Shown here: one piece after another, positions 1 through 9,846 of the stretch
Position numbering within the stretch: the stretch's first letter is position 1
How the letters are laid out: each line of letters opens with the position of its first letter
Notes under the pieces: model-generated
Seen by the model: the letters and a program-made list of their open reading frames with translations, nothing else
Databases searched by the model: none
Told to the model about the DNA's origin: nothing
Origin: Acidobacteria bacterium RIFCSPLOWO2_12_FULL_68_19
Lineage (GTDB): Bacteria; Acidobacteriota; Vicinamibacteria; Vicinamibacterales; UBA2999
DNA: 64,000 nt
NCBI GenBank assembly: GCA_001767525.1
Contig: MELF01000010.1
Span: 132,795-196,794, forward strand
Reading direction: 5' to 3'
Translations under genes and position numbers: made by a program

Positions 1-15
1 TGCTCCACGAATCAC

Positions 16-157
16 GAGCCACAGAGCCACAGAGCCACAGAGACCAGGCCATTTCCTTGGACGCTTCTCGGCCGGCGTCCCGTTGCTGCCACGAGAAGCG
101 CAAGGAACGCGAGGACCGGGAAGAACAATGTTCTCCGTGCCTCTGTGTCTCTGTGGC
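16..157. repeat. Interspersed inverted-repeat element, family 1
   Basis: The left arm holds three tandem copies of the 8-base unit GAGCCACA (16-39) followed by GAGA. The right arm (141-157) matches the reverse complement of 26-42 at 16 of 17 positions. Between the arms is a purine-rich stretch of short related units (about 97-127). The layout resembles small palindromic intergenic repeats common in environmental bacteria. The right arm contains the GTG used as start of the following gene, so the element supplies part of that gene's first codons. There is no transposase in it. Confidence 0.6.
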
Positions 158-786
158 CCGTGGGAGTGACTGTCGCCGCGATGTGCCTCATGGGTCCGTC
201 GGTCGTAGGAGCGCAGACCGGCGAGTTCATGCTCCGGGGCTTCGCCGACATCGGACGGACGACCTTCTCAGCGGAGCGGAGTTTCCAGGCAGTCCTCGGC
301 AGCGAGCGCGGCGCCGTCTTCGGGGGCGGCGTCGAGGCCGTGCTCCCGCAGCGGATCTTCGTCCACCTCCGGGCCTCGCGCTTCCGCGCGACCGGCGAGC
401 GCGTCTTCCTGTTCGACGGCGAGCGGTTCCGCCTCGGCATCCCGACGACGGTGACCGTGACGCCGCTGGAGCTCGCCGGCGGATACCGCTTCGATTACCG
501 ATGGCGCATCGTGCCGTACGCCGCCGCGGGCGTCGGGTGGCACCGCTACACGGAGACGTCGCGTTTCGCCGAGACCGTCGAGAACGTCAGCGAGCGGTTC
601 CAGGGGTACGAGATCCTGGCCGGAGGCGAGGTCCGGGTCACACGCTGGGTGAGCGCCGCCGTCGAAGCGCAATGGACGACGGTGCCCGACGCGCTCGGCA
701 CGGCGCCGGACAGCGTGTCCCGCGAGTTCCAGGAGTCGGACCTGGGCGGCGCGACCGTCCGCGTGAAGGTCGTCATCGGTCGATGA
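145..786 (+). CDS. Small outer-membrane beta-barrel protein
   Basis: A 213-residue protein with an apparent N-terminal signal peptide ending near VVGAQ (about residue 24). After it come alternating hydrophobic/polar strands rich in aromatic residues and glycine, as in OmpA/OmpW-type eight-stranded barrels of about this size. No peptidoglycan-binding domain is present. The GTG start at 145 lies inside the repeat element upstream; GTG at 160 is an alternative, while ATG at 181 would leave too short a signal sequence. Its last bases overlap the next gene in an ATGA junction, so the two are probably co-translated. Function beyond a surface barrel cannot be read from the sequence. Confidence 0.65.
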   Translation: MSLWPVGVTVAAMCLMGPSVVGAQTGEFMLRGFADIGRTTFSAERSFQAVLGSERGAVFGGGVEAVLPQRIFVHLRASRFRATGERVFLFDGERFRLGIPTTVTVTPLELAGGYRFDYRWRIVPYAAAGVGWHRYTETSRFAETVENVSERFQGYEILAGGEVRVTRWVSAAVEAQWTTVPDALGTAPDSVSREFQESDLGGATVRVKVVIGR

Positions 787-1109
787 AGGTCGCTTCGTTC
801 CGCGCCCGGGTGCTCGCCGTCGTCAGACGAATTCCGGCGGGCCGTGTGGCGACCTACGGCGACGTGGCCGAGCTGGCGGGCCATCCCCGGGCATGGCGCG
901 CCGTCGGCAGCATCATGCGCGACTGCCGAGACCCGGCGACGCCGTGCCACCGCGTCGTCGGCGCCGCCGGAACGCTCGGCGGCTGGAGCGCGGGCAACCT
1001 CCAGCTGAAGGGCGAGCTGCTGCGCGAGGAAGGCGTCGTCGTGACGACCAGACGCATCAGAGGATTCCGCGACATTCGCTGGAGACGCCTCTCGCGGCGC
1101 CACAGGTAG
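783..1109 (+). CDS. Short MGMT-family (alkyltransferase-like) DNA repair protein
   Basis: A 108-residue protein equal to only the C-terminal DNA-binding and active-site domain of O6-alkylguanine-DNA alkyltransferase. It shows the helix-turn-helix region with the GRVATYGDVA motif and an active-site-like PCHRV motif (cysteine near residue 58). True alkyltransferase-like (ATL) proteins of similar length usually have tryptophan in place of this cysteine, so this one could still accept alkyl groups. The usual N-terminal domain is missing. It starts at ATG 783 overlapping the stop of the barrel gene. Family assignment is firm; whether it repairs directly or only flags lesions is open. Confidence 0.8.
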   Translation: MKVASFRARVLAVVRRIPAGRVATYGDVAELAGHPRAWRAVGSIMRDCRDPATPCHRVVGAAGTLGGWSAGNLQLKGELLREEGVVVTTRRIRGFRDIRWRRLSRRHR

Positions 1110-1164
1110 GAGTCAAGGAGGGTCGTCCGGGCCCGGGACTGCCGCGGAGCCCGAGGCCCAGTGC

Positions 1165-2766
1165 CTATCCGACGGCCATCAGATCGAACTGTTCGTGATG
1201 GAGCTGCGCATCGGGACGCAGCGCGATCTCGCGTCCGAGCGACTGCTTCAGGTCCCTGAACACGGCGCGTTCCTCGTCCCGGAGTGCCCGCGCGATGTCG
1301 GGATTGACCCGGAGCACGAGCGACTGCCCGTCGAGATCGGCGCTGATCTTCTTGACCTCCGCCAGAATCTCGTAGCAGATCGTCGAACTCGACTTGATGA
1401 CCGCGCTGCCCGCGCAGTAGGGGCACGGCTCGGTCAGCACGCGCTCGAGGCTCTGCTTCACGCGCTTGCGGGTGATGATCACGAGCCCGAAATCGGACAC
1501 CTGCAGCACCTTCGAGGGGGCGCGATCCTTGCGCAGCTCCTGCTCCACCGTCTGGAACACCTTCTGACGGTTCTTCTTCTCCTCCATGTCGATGAAGTCG
1601 AGCACGATGATGCCCCCGAGATCCCGCAGCCGGATCTGGCGGACGATCTCCTTGACGGCTTCGAGGTTCGTCTTGAGAATCGTGTCCTCGAGGCGGCCGG
1701 CGGTCTTTTTGCCCACGTACCGGCCGGTGTTCACGTCGATGGCGACCAGCGCTTCGGTCTGGTTGACCACGATCGAGCCGCCCGACTTCAGCCACACCTT
1801 GCTCCGGAGCGCCCGATCGATCTCCGCCTGCACGCCGTACTCCTCGAAGATCGGGTACTCCTTTTCGTAGAGTTTCACGCGGGGGGCCAGCGCCGGCATC
1901 ATCCGCTCGACGAGTTCGAGCACGCGGCGATATTCCAGCTCGTTGTCGATACGGATGGCGGAGAACTCCTCCGTCAGCAGGTCGCGCAGGAGCTTGGCGA
2001 CGAGGCTCTGCTCCTGGTACACGACGGCCGGGGCGCGGGACGACTCGGCCTTCTGGCGCATGTCGGTCCAGACGCGGTGGAAGTAGCTCAGATCGGCGAC
2101 GATGTCCTCTTTGGACCGTCCGGAGGCGGCGGTGCGGATGATCACGCCGCCGGTGAAGCCATGTTGCTGGCGGAACTCCCGGACGATGCCGCGCAGCCGG
2201 CTGCGCTCCTCGCGCGAGTCGATCTTCCGCGACACGCCGATGTGGTCCACCGTTGGCATGAAGACGAGGAAGCGTCCCGGCATGGTGGCATGGCACGTGA
2301 GCCGGGCCCCCTTGGTCCCGAGCGGCTCCTTCGCCACCTGGACGATGACTTCCTGCCCCTCTTTCAGGAGCTCCTCGATCTTCGGTTCGGGGCCCTTGTC
2401 GCGATCGCGCCGGCTCCTGTCAGGTGGCCCTGACGGTCCTCCTCTCCGCCCGACCGGGGCCGACGGGCGCGCGCCGTTGTCCCCTGGCTGCGGCGGCCCC
2501 TCGTCGTCCTCCGTCTCGAAGCGGTCCAGCTCCTCGGTGGACGCGATGACGTCGGACACGTAGAGGAAGCCGTCGCGCACGAGGCCGAGGTCGACGAACG
2601 CCGACTGCATGCCGGGCAGCACCTTGGACACCCGGCCCTTGTAGAGATTGCCCACGACGCCGCGATGCCGCTCGCGTTCGATGAAGATCTCGGCGACCTG
2701 ATCGTCCTCGAGGATCGCGACCCGTGTCTCGTGGGCGCTCGAGGAGATGATCATCTCCTTGGTCAT
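1165..2766 (-). CDS. rng: Ribonuclease G/E family endoribonuclease
   Basis: A 533-residue single-strand endoribonuclease for rRNA maturation and mRNA decay. The start at 2766 gives MTKEMIIS, typical for this family; a longer reading to 2802 has no support. It has an N-terminal S1 domain, then the RNase H-like/DNase I-like catalytic core with metal-binding aspartates in AIDVNTG and IVLDFIDME, and a CPYC motif of the zinc-link. The S1 domain is interrupted by a Pro/Gly/Arg/Asp-rich low-complexity insert (about residues 78-125). There is no long C-terminal degradosome scaffold, so RNase G rather than E. It is the last gene of the elongasome cluster, about 250 bases after rodA. Confidence 0.93.
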   Translation of the reverse strand: MTKEMIISSSAHETRVAILEDDQVAEIFIERERHRGVVGNLYKGRVSKVLPGMQSAFVDLGLVRDGFLYVSDVIASTEELDRFETEDDEGPPQPGDNGARPSAPVGRRGGPSGPPDRSRRDRDKGPEPKIEELLKEGQEVIVQVAKEPLGTKGARLTCHATMPGRFLVFMPTVDHIGVSRKIDSREERSRLRGIVREFRQQHGFTGGVIIRTAASGRSKEDIVADLSYFHRVWTDMRQKAESSRAPAVVYQEQSLVAKLLRDLLTEEFSAIRIDNELEYRRVLELVERMMPALAPRVKLYEKEYPIFEEYGVQAEIDRALRSKVWLKSGGSIVVNQTEALVAIDVNTGRYVGKKTAGRLEDTILKTNLEAVKEIVRQIRLRDLGGIIVLDFIDMEEKKNRQKVFQTVEQELRKDRAPSKVLQVSDFGLVIITRKRVKQSLERVLTEPCPYCAGSAVIKSSSTICYEILAEVKKISADLDGQSLVLRVNPDIARALRDEERAVFRDLKQSLGREIALRPDAQLHHEQFDLMAVG

Positions 2767-2828
2767 GCCCGCAACTCCCAGCGGGCGACACAGCCGGCGC
2801 ACGGCGCCATGCGGCCGGCCGCACCCGC

Positions 2829-2871
2829 ACCCCTCGACGCCGCTCGGGGTGCCCCGAGCGGAGATCGAAGG
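2829..2871. repeat. REP-like palindrome between rodA and rng
   Basis: A perfect 9-base inverted repeat (CGCTCGGGG, TG, CCCCGAGCG; 2841-2860) lies inside longer imperfect arms ending in TCGA-containing sequence on both sides. Arms of this type, CCGCTCGGGG flanked by TCGA, are a common class of interspersed palindromes in high-GC environmental bacteria. As RNA it would form a strong hairpin between the rodA and rng coding regions, where it could stabilise or separate the two parts of the transcript. Confidence 0.65.
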
Positions 2872-2925
2872 GCAGGTGCGTCAGCACGGTCGCAAGCGGC
2901 GCCGTCAACACTGTGTGCCCTCTGT

Positions 2926-2985
2926 CTCTGGGCTTCAGGCTTCCGGCGTCGGCTGTGGGCTCGGGCGTTCGGTCGCCCACCGCCC
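2926..2985. repeat. Interspersed repeat, family 3, copy 1
   Basis: This stretch begins with CTCTGGGCTT and continues with related GGCTT, GGCGT and GGGC units. The same series occurs in inverse orientation at about 9899-9953, also in an intergenic space. I see no coding potential or transposase. It looks like a short dispersed repeat made of degenerate 7-base units. Confidence 0.45.
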
Positions 2986-3014
2986 ACCATCCGACGCGGA
3001 AAGTCTTTGCCCGG

Positions 3015-4100
3015 TTAATTCGTAAAACGCCGCATCCGCACGTTGAGCATCAGGCCGAACCCCGCCAGCGTGGCAACCATGGAGGAGCCCCCGTAGCTCA
3101 TGAGCGGCAGCGTCAGTCCCTTGACCGGCGCCAGGCCGGCCGACATCGTCACGTTGTAGATCACCTGGAAGGCGAAACTGGCCAGCACGCCCACCACCAG
3201 GTACGCGCCGAGCCGGTCCTTGGCGAGCCGGGCCGACTCGACCGATCGCAAGATGACGAACAGGTACAGGCCGAGCGCGACGATCACGCCGGCAAAACCC
3301 TGCTCCTCAGCCAGCACCGAGAAGATGAAATCGTTGTGCGCAACCGGGAGGAAGCGCAGCTGGCCCTGCGTCCCCTCCCTGAATCCTTTCCCCCAGAGCC
3401 CGCCGGATCCGACGGTGATACGGGCCTGAATCTGCTGGTACCCGGCGCCGCGGGCGTCCTGCGCCGGATCCATGAACGTCGCAATCCGCTCCCGCTGGTA
3501 GTCCTGGAGCGCGAACTGCCAGACGATCGGCACCGCCAGCAGGCCGAGGAGCGTCAGCGCGCCCAGCAACCGCACCGGCATGCCGGCGACGTACACGACG
3601 GCGAACGCCACCGGAAGCAGCGTCGCGGCGGTGCCGAGATCGGGCTGCTGCGCGATCACGACGAGCGGAACGGCGGTCAGGGCCGCGGCCACCGCCAGAT
3701 CCACCCGCGTGACGCTGCCCCGCCGGCTCTCACCGAAGAACTTGGCGAGCACGAGCGCCAGCGCCACCTTGGCGAACTCCGACGGCTGGATGTTGAAGAT
3801 GCCGAGGTCGATCCAGCGCCGGGCGCCGCCGCGCACGGCGCCGAAGAAGAGCACGTAGACGAGCAGCCCGCCGACGCCGATGTAGATGAAGTGCGACTTG
3901 TCCGCCACCGACCGGTAGTCCACGCTCAGGCAGACCACCAGCGCCACCAACCCGAGCAGGATCCCGTAGAGCTGCGTCTGGAGGGTGGTCGTCCAGCCTC
4001 CCGTGGCGCTGTAGATCTGTGCGAGACCCATCGCGCACAGCAACAGCACCGCGATGAGCAGGCCCCAGTCGACGTGATGGTACAACCGTCGCTCGAACAT
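3015..4100 (-). CDS. rodA: Rod-shape peptidoglycan glycosyltransferase RodA
   Basis: A 361-residue SEDS-family polytopic membrane protein that polymerises glycan strands of peptidoglycan for lateral wall growth, working with its cognate class B PBP. It has about ten membrane segments, the SEDS signature region QPDLGTA and the C-terminal segment PLMSYGGSSM. Length is normal for RodA. It starts at ATG 4100, overlapping the stop of mrdA by one base in an ATGA junction, so the PBP2-RodA pair is translationally coupled. It is followed by about 250 non-coding bases holding two repeats and then rng. Confidence 0.95.
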   Translation of the reverse strand: MFERRLYHHVDWGLLIAVLLLCAMGLAQIYSATGGWTTTLQTQLYGILLGLVALVVCLSVDYRSVADKSHFIYIGVGGLLVYVLFFGAVRGGARRWIDLGIFNIQPSEFAKVALALVLAKFFGESRRGSVTRVDLAVAAALTAVPLVVIAQQPDLGTAATLLPVAFAVVYVAGMPVRLLGALTLLGLLAVPIVWQFALQDYQRERIATFMDPAQDARGAGYQQIQARITVGSGGLWGKGFREGTQGQLRFLPVAHNDFIFSVLAEEQGFAGVIVALGLYLFVILRSVESARLAKDRLGAYLVVGVLASFAFQVIYNVTMSAGLAPVKGLTLPLMSYGGSSMVATLAGFGLMLNVRMRRFTN

Positions 4101-6031
4101 CAGTTCGTACCCGGCCCCGCGGCGGCCCGGGGCGCTGCGGCAATGGCGGGGCCAATCTCGACCGGCGCGGTGTCCGGATCGGCCTCGGGCGGCGCGGGCG
4201 CCGGCGTCGGCACGAGCACCGGCAGCGGCGACCCTTCCTTCTTGGCGAAGTACGTTTCGATCACGTGCCTGGCGATCGGCGCCCCCAGGTAGCCGTGCTC
4301 ACTGTGTTCGCCGAAAATCACCCCCGCGATCTCCGGATCGTCCTTTGGCGCAAAGAAGACGAACCATCCGTGGTCGCGCAGGTCGAGACCGCTGCCGCGC
4401 GCCGCCTGCCGTCCCTGGATCGAAATCACCTGCGCCGTCCCGGTCTTCCCCGCGACGTCTCGTCCCGGAATCCGGGCGCGACCGCCGGTGCCGGCCGCAT
4501 TGACGACCATCCAGAGGCCGTCGTGCAGCGCCGACAGGGTCTGGGGCCGGAACGCGGCGTGCTCGGCCACGGCCGGCGGCGTCGCCATCTTCCAGCCGCC
4601 CCCCTCGTCGACCGCACGAACGATGTGGGGGATCACCCGCGTGCCGCCGTTGGCGATCGTGGCCATCATGACGCCGAGCGAGACCGGCGTCACGCTCACC
4701 TGCCCCTGCCCGATCGCGACCGAGATGGTCTCCCCGGCGTACCACTTCTCGCCGAAGCGGCGCATCTTCCATTCGGTCGAGGGCACGAGGCTTTCCTGCT
4801 CGTTCGGCAGGTCGATGCCGGTCTTGCCGACCAGCCCCAGCGTCTCGGCCCACTTGTGGAGGCGGTCGACGCCGAGCATGTTGCCGAGCGTGTAGAAATA
4901 GACGTTGCACGACTTCTCGATGGCGTGCCGCATGTCGATCACGCCGTGCCCGCCCTTCAAGTGGCAGAGGAAATTGCGTCCGAAGAACGTGGCGCTGCCG
5001 CCGCAGTACACCTTGTAGTCGGGGGTCACGAGGCCCTCTTCCAGCGCCGCGGTGGCCACCACGAGCTTGAAGGTCGAGCCGGGCGAGTAGCGCCCCTGGA
5101 TGGCGCGGTTCTGCAGCGGCTTCAGCTGGTCGTTGTTCAGGGACGCCCACGTGGCAGAATCGATCCCGGCGGCGAAGTCGTTCGGGTCGTACGCCGGCAG
5201 GCTGACGAGCGAGAGCACCTCGCCGTTCCGGGGGTCCAGGATGACGGCGGAGCCGTTGAAACCCGCGTGCCGGAAGCCGTCTTCGGCCGCCTTCTGCAGG
5301 TCGTAGTCGATCGTCAGCTGGACGCGCCGGCCCTCCTTGGGCGGCACCTCCGCCTCGGTGCGGATCTCGCGCCCCACGCTGTTGACCACCACCCGCCGCG
5401 CGCCGTCCTCCCCCATGAGCAGATCGTTGTAGACGCGCTCGACGCCCGACTGGCCGATGATCGAGCCGCTGCGGATCCCGTTGCCGATTTGCGTCTCGCT
5501 GGCCTCGCCGACGTAGCCGAAGACGTGCGCCGCCAGAGCGTCGATCGGGTACTGCCGCGTCGGCACCTGCTCCACGACGACGTCCGGCAGTTCGAAGTCG
5601 AGCCGCCGCGCCATGATGGCGGCCACCTGCGAGAGCGATGCGTCCTCGATGACGACGATCGGGCGATACGTCGGCTCGTGGCGGTGGCGAGCGACGATTT
5701 GCCGCACCACGTCGGCGTCCAGCCCCCCCACGCCGGCGAGGAGCCGGATCGTCCGGTCGAGATCCTTGGTGTGCTCGCGGACAATCGAGACGTTGAAGGA
5801 GTGGCGATTCTCGACGAGCACCCTGCCGTTGCGATCGAACAGCACGCCGCGCGGCGCCCGCAGGGCGAGCGTCCGCTGATGGTTGTTCTCCGCCATCTCC
5901 TCGTACTGCGTGTGCTGGACGATCTGCAGGAACCAGAAGCTGACCGCAAGCGCGGCAAACGCCACGACGACGCTCGCCTGCAGCACCATCAGGCGCATCG
6001 CCATTCGCCGCCGATCTTCGGTCAGAGCCAT
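4100..6031 (-). CDS. mrdA: Penicillin-binding protein 2 (elongasome transpeptidase)
   Basis: A 643-residue class B penicillin-binding protein, the peptide cross-linker partner of RodA. One N-terminal membrane anchor (about residues 12-38) is followed by the pedestal domain and the transpeptidase domain. The SxxK serine is in GSTFK (near residue 320), the SxN motif is SCN, and the third motif is KTG in GKTGTAQV; all three are intact. The C-terminus is a proline/alanine-rich tail. It starts at ATG 6031, four bases after mreD, and overlaps rodA. Confidence 0.95.
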   Translation of the reverse strand: MALTEDRRRMAMRLMVLQASVVVAFAALAVSFWFLQIVQHTQYEEMAENNHQRTLALRAPRGVLFDRNGRVLVENRHSFNVSIVREHTKDLDRTIRLLAGVGGLDADVVRQIVARHRHEPTYRPIVVIEDASLSQVAAIMARRLDFELPDVVVEQVPTRQYPIDALAAHVFGYVGEASETQIGNGIRSGSIIGQSGVERVYNDLLMGEDGARRVVVNSVGREIRTEAEVPPKEGRRVQLTIDYDLQKAAEDGFRHAGFNGSAVILDPRNGEVLSLVSLPAYDPNDFAAGIDSATWASLNNDQLKPLQNRAIQGRYSPGSTFKLVVATAALEEGLVTPDYKVYCGGSATFFGRNFLCHLKGGHGVIDMRHAIEKSCNVYFYTLGNMLGVDRLHKWAETLGLVGKTGIDLPNEQESLVPSTEWKMRRFGEKWYAGETISVAIGQGQVSVTPVSLGVMMATIANGGTRVIPHIVRAVDEGGGWKMATPPAVAEHAAFRPQTLSALHDGLWMVVNAAGTGGRARIPGRDVAGKTGTAQVISIQGRQAARGSGLDLRDHGWFVFFAPKDDPEIAGVIFGEHSEHGYLGAPIARHVIETYFAKKEGSPLPVLVPTPAPAPPEADPDTAPVEIGPAIAAAPRAAAGPGTN

Positions 6032-6035
6032 GAGC

Positions 6036-6536
6036 CTACAGCCGTTTCCTCATTCGCCTGCGTTCCACGATCCCGGGCAGCGATTCGATGATGGTGAAGG
6101 CCACCATGCCCACGACCGCATTCCCGGCGGCCTGGCTCGCGACCGCGGCCCAGGGCGAGGGAAACGATCGCAAGCCGAGCAGCACGTACAACCCCATGAA
6201 CACCGCCGCATGCGCCGCCGTCGCCGCCACGAACATCATGAACCGCGGCAGAGCCGCCGTGACGATGAACTGCTGGCCGATCGCGCCCGTCAGGAACCCG
6301 ACAATCGACTTCGCCAGGCCTCCAATGCCGATGACGCCGCTCGACAGGGCGTCTTGAATCAGGCCTGCCAGGCTTCCCGCGAACATCCCGGTGACCGGCC
6401 CGCTCGTCAACGCGACGTAGACGACGACGACGAGCACCAGGTCGAGCGCCGCCGTGCCGCCGACGAGGAACCGGGCCAGGGTCGTCTGCAACGCCAGCGC
6501 CACGGCGATCGCGGCCAGGACCCCGACGGCCTTCAC
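6036..6536 (-). CDS. mreD: Rod shape-determining protein MreD
   Basis: A 166-residue hydrophobic protein with about five membrane segments, in the conserved position between mreC and mrdA. MreD links the MreB/MreC scaffold to the membrane enzymes of wall elongation. Sequence conservation in MreD is always low, so the call rests on length, hydrophobicity and gene order. The spacing to mreC (21 bases) and mrdA (4 bases) indicates one operon. Confidence 0.9.
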   Translation of the reverse strand: MKAVGVLAAIAVALALQTTLARFLVGGTAALDLVLVVVVYVALTSGPVTGMFAGSLAGLIQDALSSGVIGIGGLAKSIVGFLTGAIGQQFIVTAALPRFMMFVAATAAHAAVFMGLYVLLGLRSFPSPWAAVASQAAGNAVVGMVAFTIIESLPGIVERRRMRKRL

Positions 6537-6557
6537 CGCCGCCTCCGCACGGACACG

Positions 6558-7490
6558 TTACGGCGCGACAGGCGCGGCTCCCGCGCGTTCGCGCTCCGGC
6601 GGCGCACGTCCCGCATCCGGGACTGGTTGCGCCGGTGCGGCGGGCTCGCCGGCGGCGCCAGCCCCCGCATCGGCGGCCGAAGACGACGCGAGCACCACGA
6701 GCACCGCCTCGAGCGACGAGAAATCGACGGCCGGGCGAACGGCGATGGCACCGAACACTCCCTGGCCTCGCTCTACAGATTCTATCTGACCTATGACAAA
6801 GCCTTTAGGGTAGATGCCATCGATTCCAGACGTGACCACCGTGTCTCCAGCCTGGACATCCGCGGTGCCGGACACATAGCTCAGGCCCAGTCCGCCGCCG
6901 GTGCCGACGGCCACGCCCTGCGCCCGGGAGCGCTCCACGAGCGCCCCTGCCGCAGCGTTGCGGTCGATGAGCAACTGGACCTTGGCCGCCCGGGCGCTCG
7001 GCGTGATCACGCGTCCGACCACCCCTGCGGGGGCAATCACGGCCATGTCCGGCCGCAGGCCGTCGGAGGTGCCCCGGTCGATCGTGATGGTGCGGAAATC
7101 CGGGCTCGCGCCACCGGCGATGATGGCGGCGGCGACAGTGGCCAGATCGGCCTCGGAACGCAACGCCAACAGCTCTTCCAGGGTGCGCGAGCGCTGGGCG
7201 AGCGCCCGCTCCTGCTGGAGCCGCACGCGGAGCTGCGCCACGTCGTTGCGCAGGCGCTCGTTCTCCCGCCGCACCTGCTGCAGTGCGACGTAGTCGCTCC
7301 ACGACGTTCGCATGCCGCCGAGGGCGCCCGACGCCACGCGTTGCACCTCGGCAAAGACTCCGAACGTCACCGCCTCGAGAACCGGCACGCCGCGCTCGGT
7401 GTTGACCTGGGCCGAGATGAGCACGATGTGGCCGATGGTGAGTCCGGCGAAGAGATACCCGGTGCGCTGGCGGATATCGAGAAGCGCCAC
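6558..7490 (-). CDS. mreC: Rod shape-determining protein MreC
   Basis: A 310-residue bitopic membrane protein: N-terminal membrane segment (about residues 12-30), a coiled coil around residues 65-105 rich in Glu/Arg/Leu, then the periplasmic double-barrel domain containing GVVGRVI and a DGIYPKG region. It scaffolds PBP2-RodA activation. The tail is Ala/Pro-rich and poorly conserved. It lies 6 bases downstream of mreB and upstream of mreD. Confidence 0.94.
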   Translation of the reverse strand: MALLDIRQRTGYLFAGLTIGHIVLISAQVNTERGVPVLEAVTFGVFAEVQRVASGALGGMRTSWSDYVALQQVRRENERLRNDVAQLRVRLQQERALAQRSRTLEELLALRSEADLATVAAAIIAGGASPDFRTITIDRGTSDGLRPDMAVIAPAGVVGRVITPSARAAKVQLLIDRNAAAGALVERSRAQGVAVGTGGGLGLSYVSGTADVQAGDTVVTSGIDGIYPKGFVIGQIESVERGQGVFGAIAVRPAVDFSSLEAVLVVLASSSAADAGAGAAGEPAAPAQPVPDAGRAPPERERAGAAPVAP

Positions 7491-7496
7491 GGCCTG

Positions 7497-8522
<1,026 letters not shown>

Positions 8523-9617
8523 CTACGTGCCTTTCTCGGCCACGAATATGCCGTTCTTGCCCGCGTCCTTGACGCGGTACATGGCGCGATCCGCGGCCCG
8601 CAACAGTTCTTCGGCCGATCCGGTCACGTCGGGCAGCGTCGCCACACCAACCGAGGCGGTCAGGCGGACCGTCAAGCCGTCGGATTCAAGGAAGCGGAAG
8701 GTCCGGATACGGTCGCAGACGCGTTCGGCCACGAAGACTGCGCCTTCCCGCCCGGTGTCCGGCAGGATGACGGCGAACTCGTCGCCTCCGAACCGGGCCA
8801 CGACGTCGGTCTCCCGGGCGCAGATGCGAATCACCCCGGCGACCTCGACGAGCGCGCGGCTGCCCGCCATGTGCCCGTGGTGCGTGTTGACGTTCTTGAA
8901 CCCGTCCATGTCGATGAACAGCACCGACAGCGGCCGGCCGCTTCGGATCGACCGCTTCTCCTCACGACGAAGCACGAGGTTCAGGTACCGCGAGTTCGAC
9001 AGGCCCGTCAGGTCGTCGGTCACCGAGAGCACTTCGGCGCGCTGCAGCGCGAGCGCGTTGTCGAGCGCGAGCGCCACCGGCTCGAGCACCGTCCGCAGCG
9101 TCGCCGTCAGCGCCGAGCCGAGCGACGGCGCGGTGGCCGACGGCAGCGGGTCGATGCCGACCAGCGCGCCGATGGTCCGGTTGCGGCACCGCAGTGGAAA
9201 GGCCATCGCCGTTCCCGCCACGACGCCGTCCACGCGCCGATCCTTCATCAGGTCCGCCGCCATCAGCTCGACTCCCTGCTCCGCGACCCAGTTCGCCACC
9301 ATCGAGACCGACGGCCCGAGCGCGGGGACGAGCCCCTTGTCGGCCAGCACGGAGAGCTGTCCCGTCAGGTCGGGCGCCACCACCGCCCAGCACGGCGCCG
9401 GAATCCATTCGTCCGCCTGTCGCACGAGCCAGTCCGCGACCTTCTGGGGATCGAGCGTCGCGTTGGCGTCGCGCACCGTGTCGATGACGATGTTGCGGCG
9501 ATCGAAGTGCGATCTGAGCGTACGAACCTGCGCCTTGACGTGGCTGGAGAAGTCTAGACGCCGGGCACCGCGAGCCATGGGGTGCGCGACGTCAAGCTGC
9601 TTGGAGATCGGTGTCAC
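8523..9617 (-). CDS. GAF-GGDEF diguanylate cyclase heading the mre cluster
   Basis: A 364-residue cytoplasmic protein. The N-terminal half looks like a GAF sensor domain (about residues 60-190); the C-terminal half is a GGDEF domain with an intact active-site GGDEF in ARFGGDEF. An inhibitory-site RxxD (RETD) sits exactly five residues before it, so it probably makes c-di-GMP and is product-inhibited. The frame starts at GTG 9617; ATG 9578 is an alternative. Its stop directly abuts the mreB start, which suggests co-transcription with the elongasome genes. The signal sensed cannot be read from the sequence. Confidence 0.88.
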   Translation of the reverse strand: MTPISKQLDVAHPMARGARRLDFSSHVKAQVRTLRSHFDRRNIVIDTVRDANATLDPQKVADWLVRQADEWIPAPCWAVVAPDLTGQLSVLADKGLVPALGPSVSMVANWVAEQGVELMAADLMKDRRVDGVVAGTAMAFPLRCRNRTIGALVGIDPLPSATAPSLGSALTATLRTVLEPVALALDNALALQRAEVLSVTDDLTGLSNSRYLNLVLRREEKRSIRSGRPLSVLFIDMDGFKNVNTHHGHMAGSRALVEVAGVIRICARETDVVARFGGDEFAVILPDTGREGAVFVAERVCDRIRTFRFLESDGLTVRLTASVGVATLPDVTGSAEELLRAADRAMYRVKDAGKNGIFVAEKGT

Positions 9618-9846
9618 CGCTCGTCAGGGCGGGAACGCACTCAGACATCTACTGGACCGTCTCAATCGATGGAATCGCACCTGCGAACACGTCCCCGCCC
9701 AAAATCCCGCCGGCCGCGACGCCGACTCCGCCGGCCGTTGTGTAGCGAGAACGCACCCGGAGTGTCGACCAAAATGTCGCTAAGTCCTTCTAAACCGGAC
9801 TGATATTACCACGCCTGCAAGGCTTCGGGCCCGGAAGGACGGGGCT

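Noticed and set aside
16..43. Tandem repeats considered as part of a CRISPR array
   Set aside because: Units are 8 bases with no spacers and no cas genes are present in the window.
854..2296. Open frame of 480 codons on the minus strand
   Set aside because: It overlaps rng in another frame on the same strand; rng carries the conserved RNase G motifs.
2913..4292. Open frame of 459 codons on the plus strand
   Set aside because: It is antisense to rodA and the 3' end of mrdA, rich in Arg/His/Gln as expected for a high-GC shadow frame, and has no recognisable motif.
4265..6091. Open frame of 608 codons on the plus strand
   Set aside because: Antisense to mrdA, whose transpeptidase motifs are unmistakable on the other strand.
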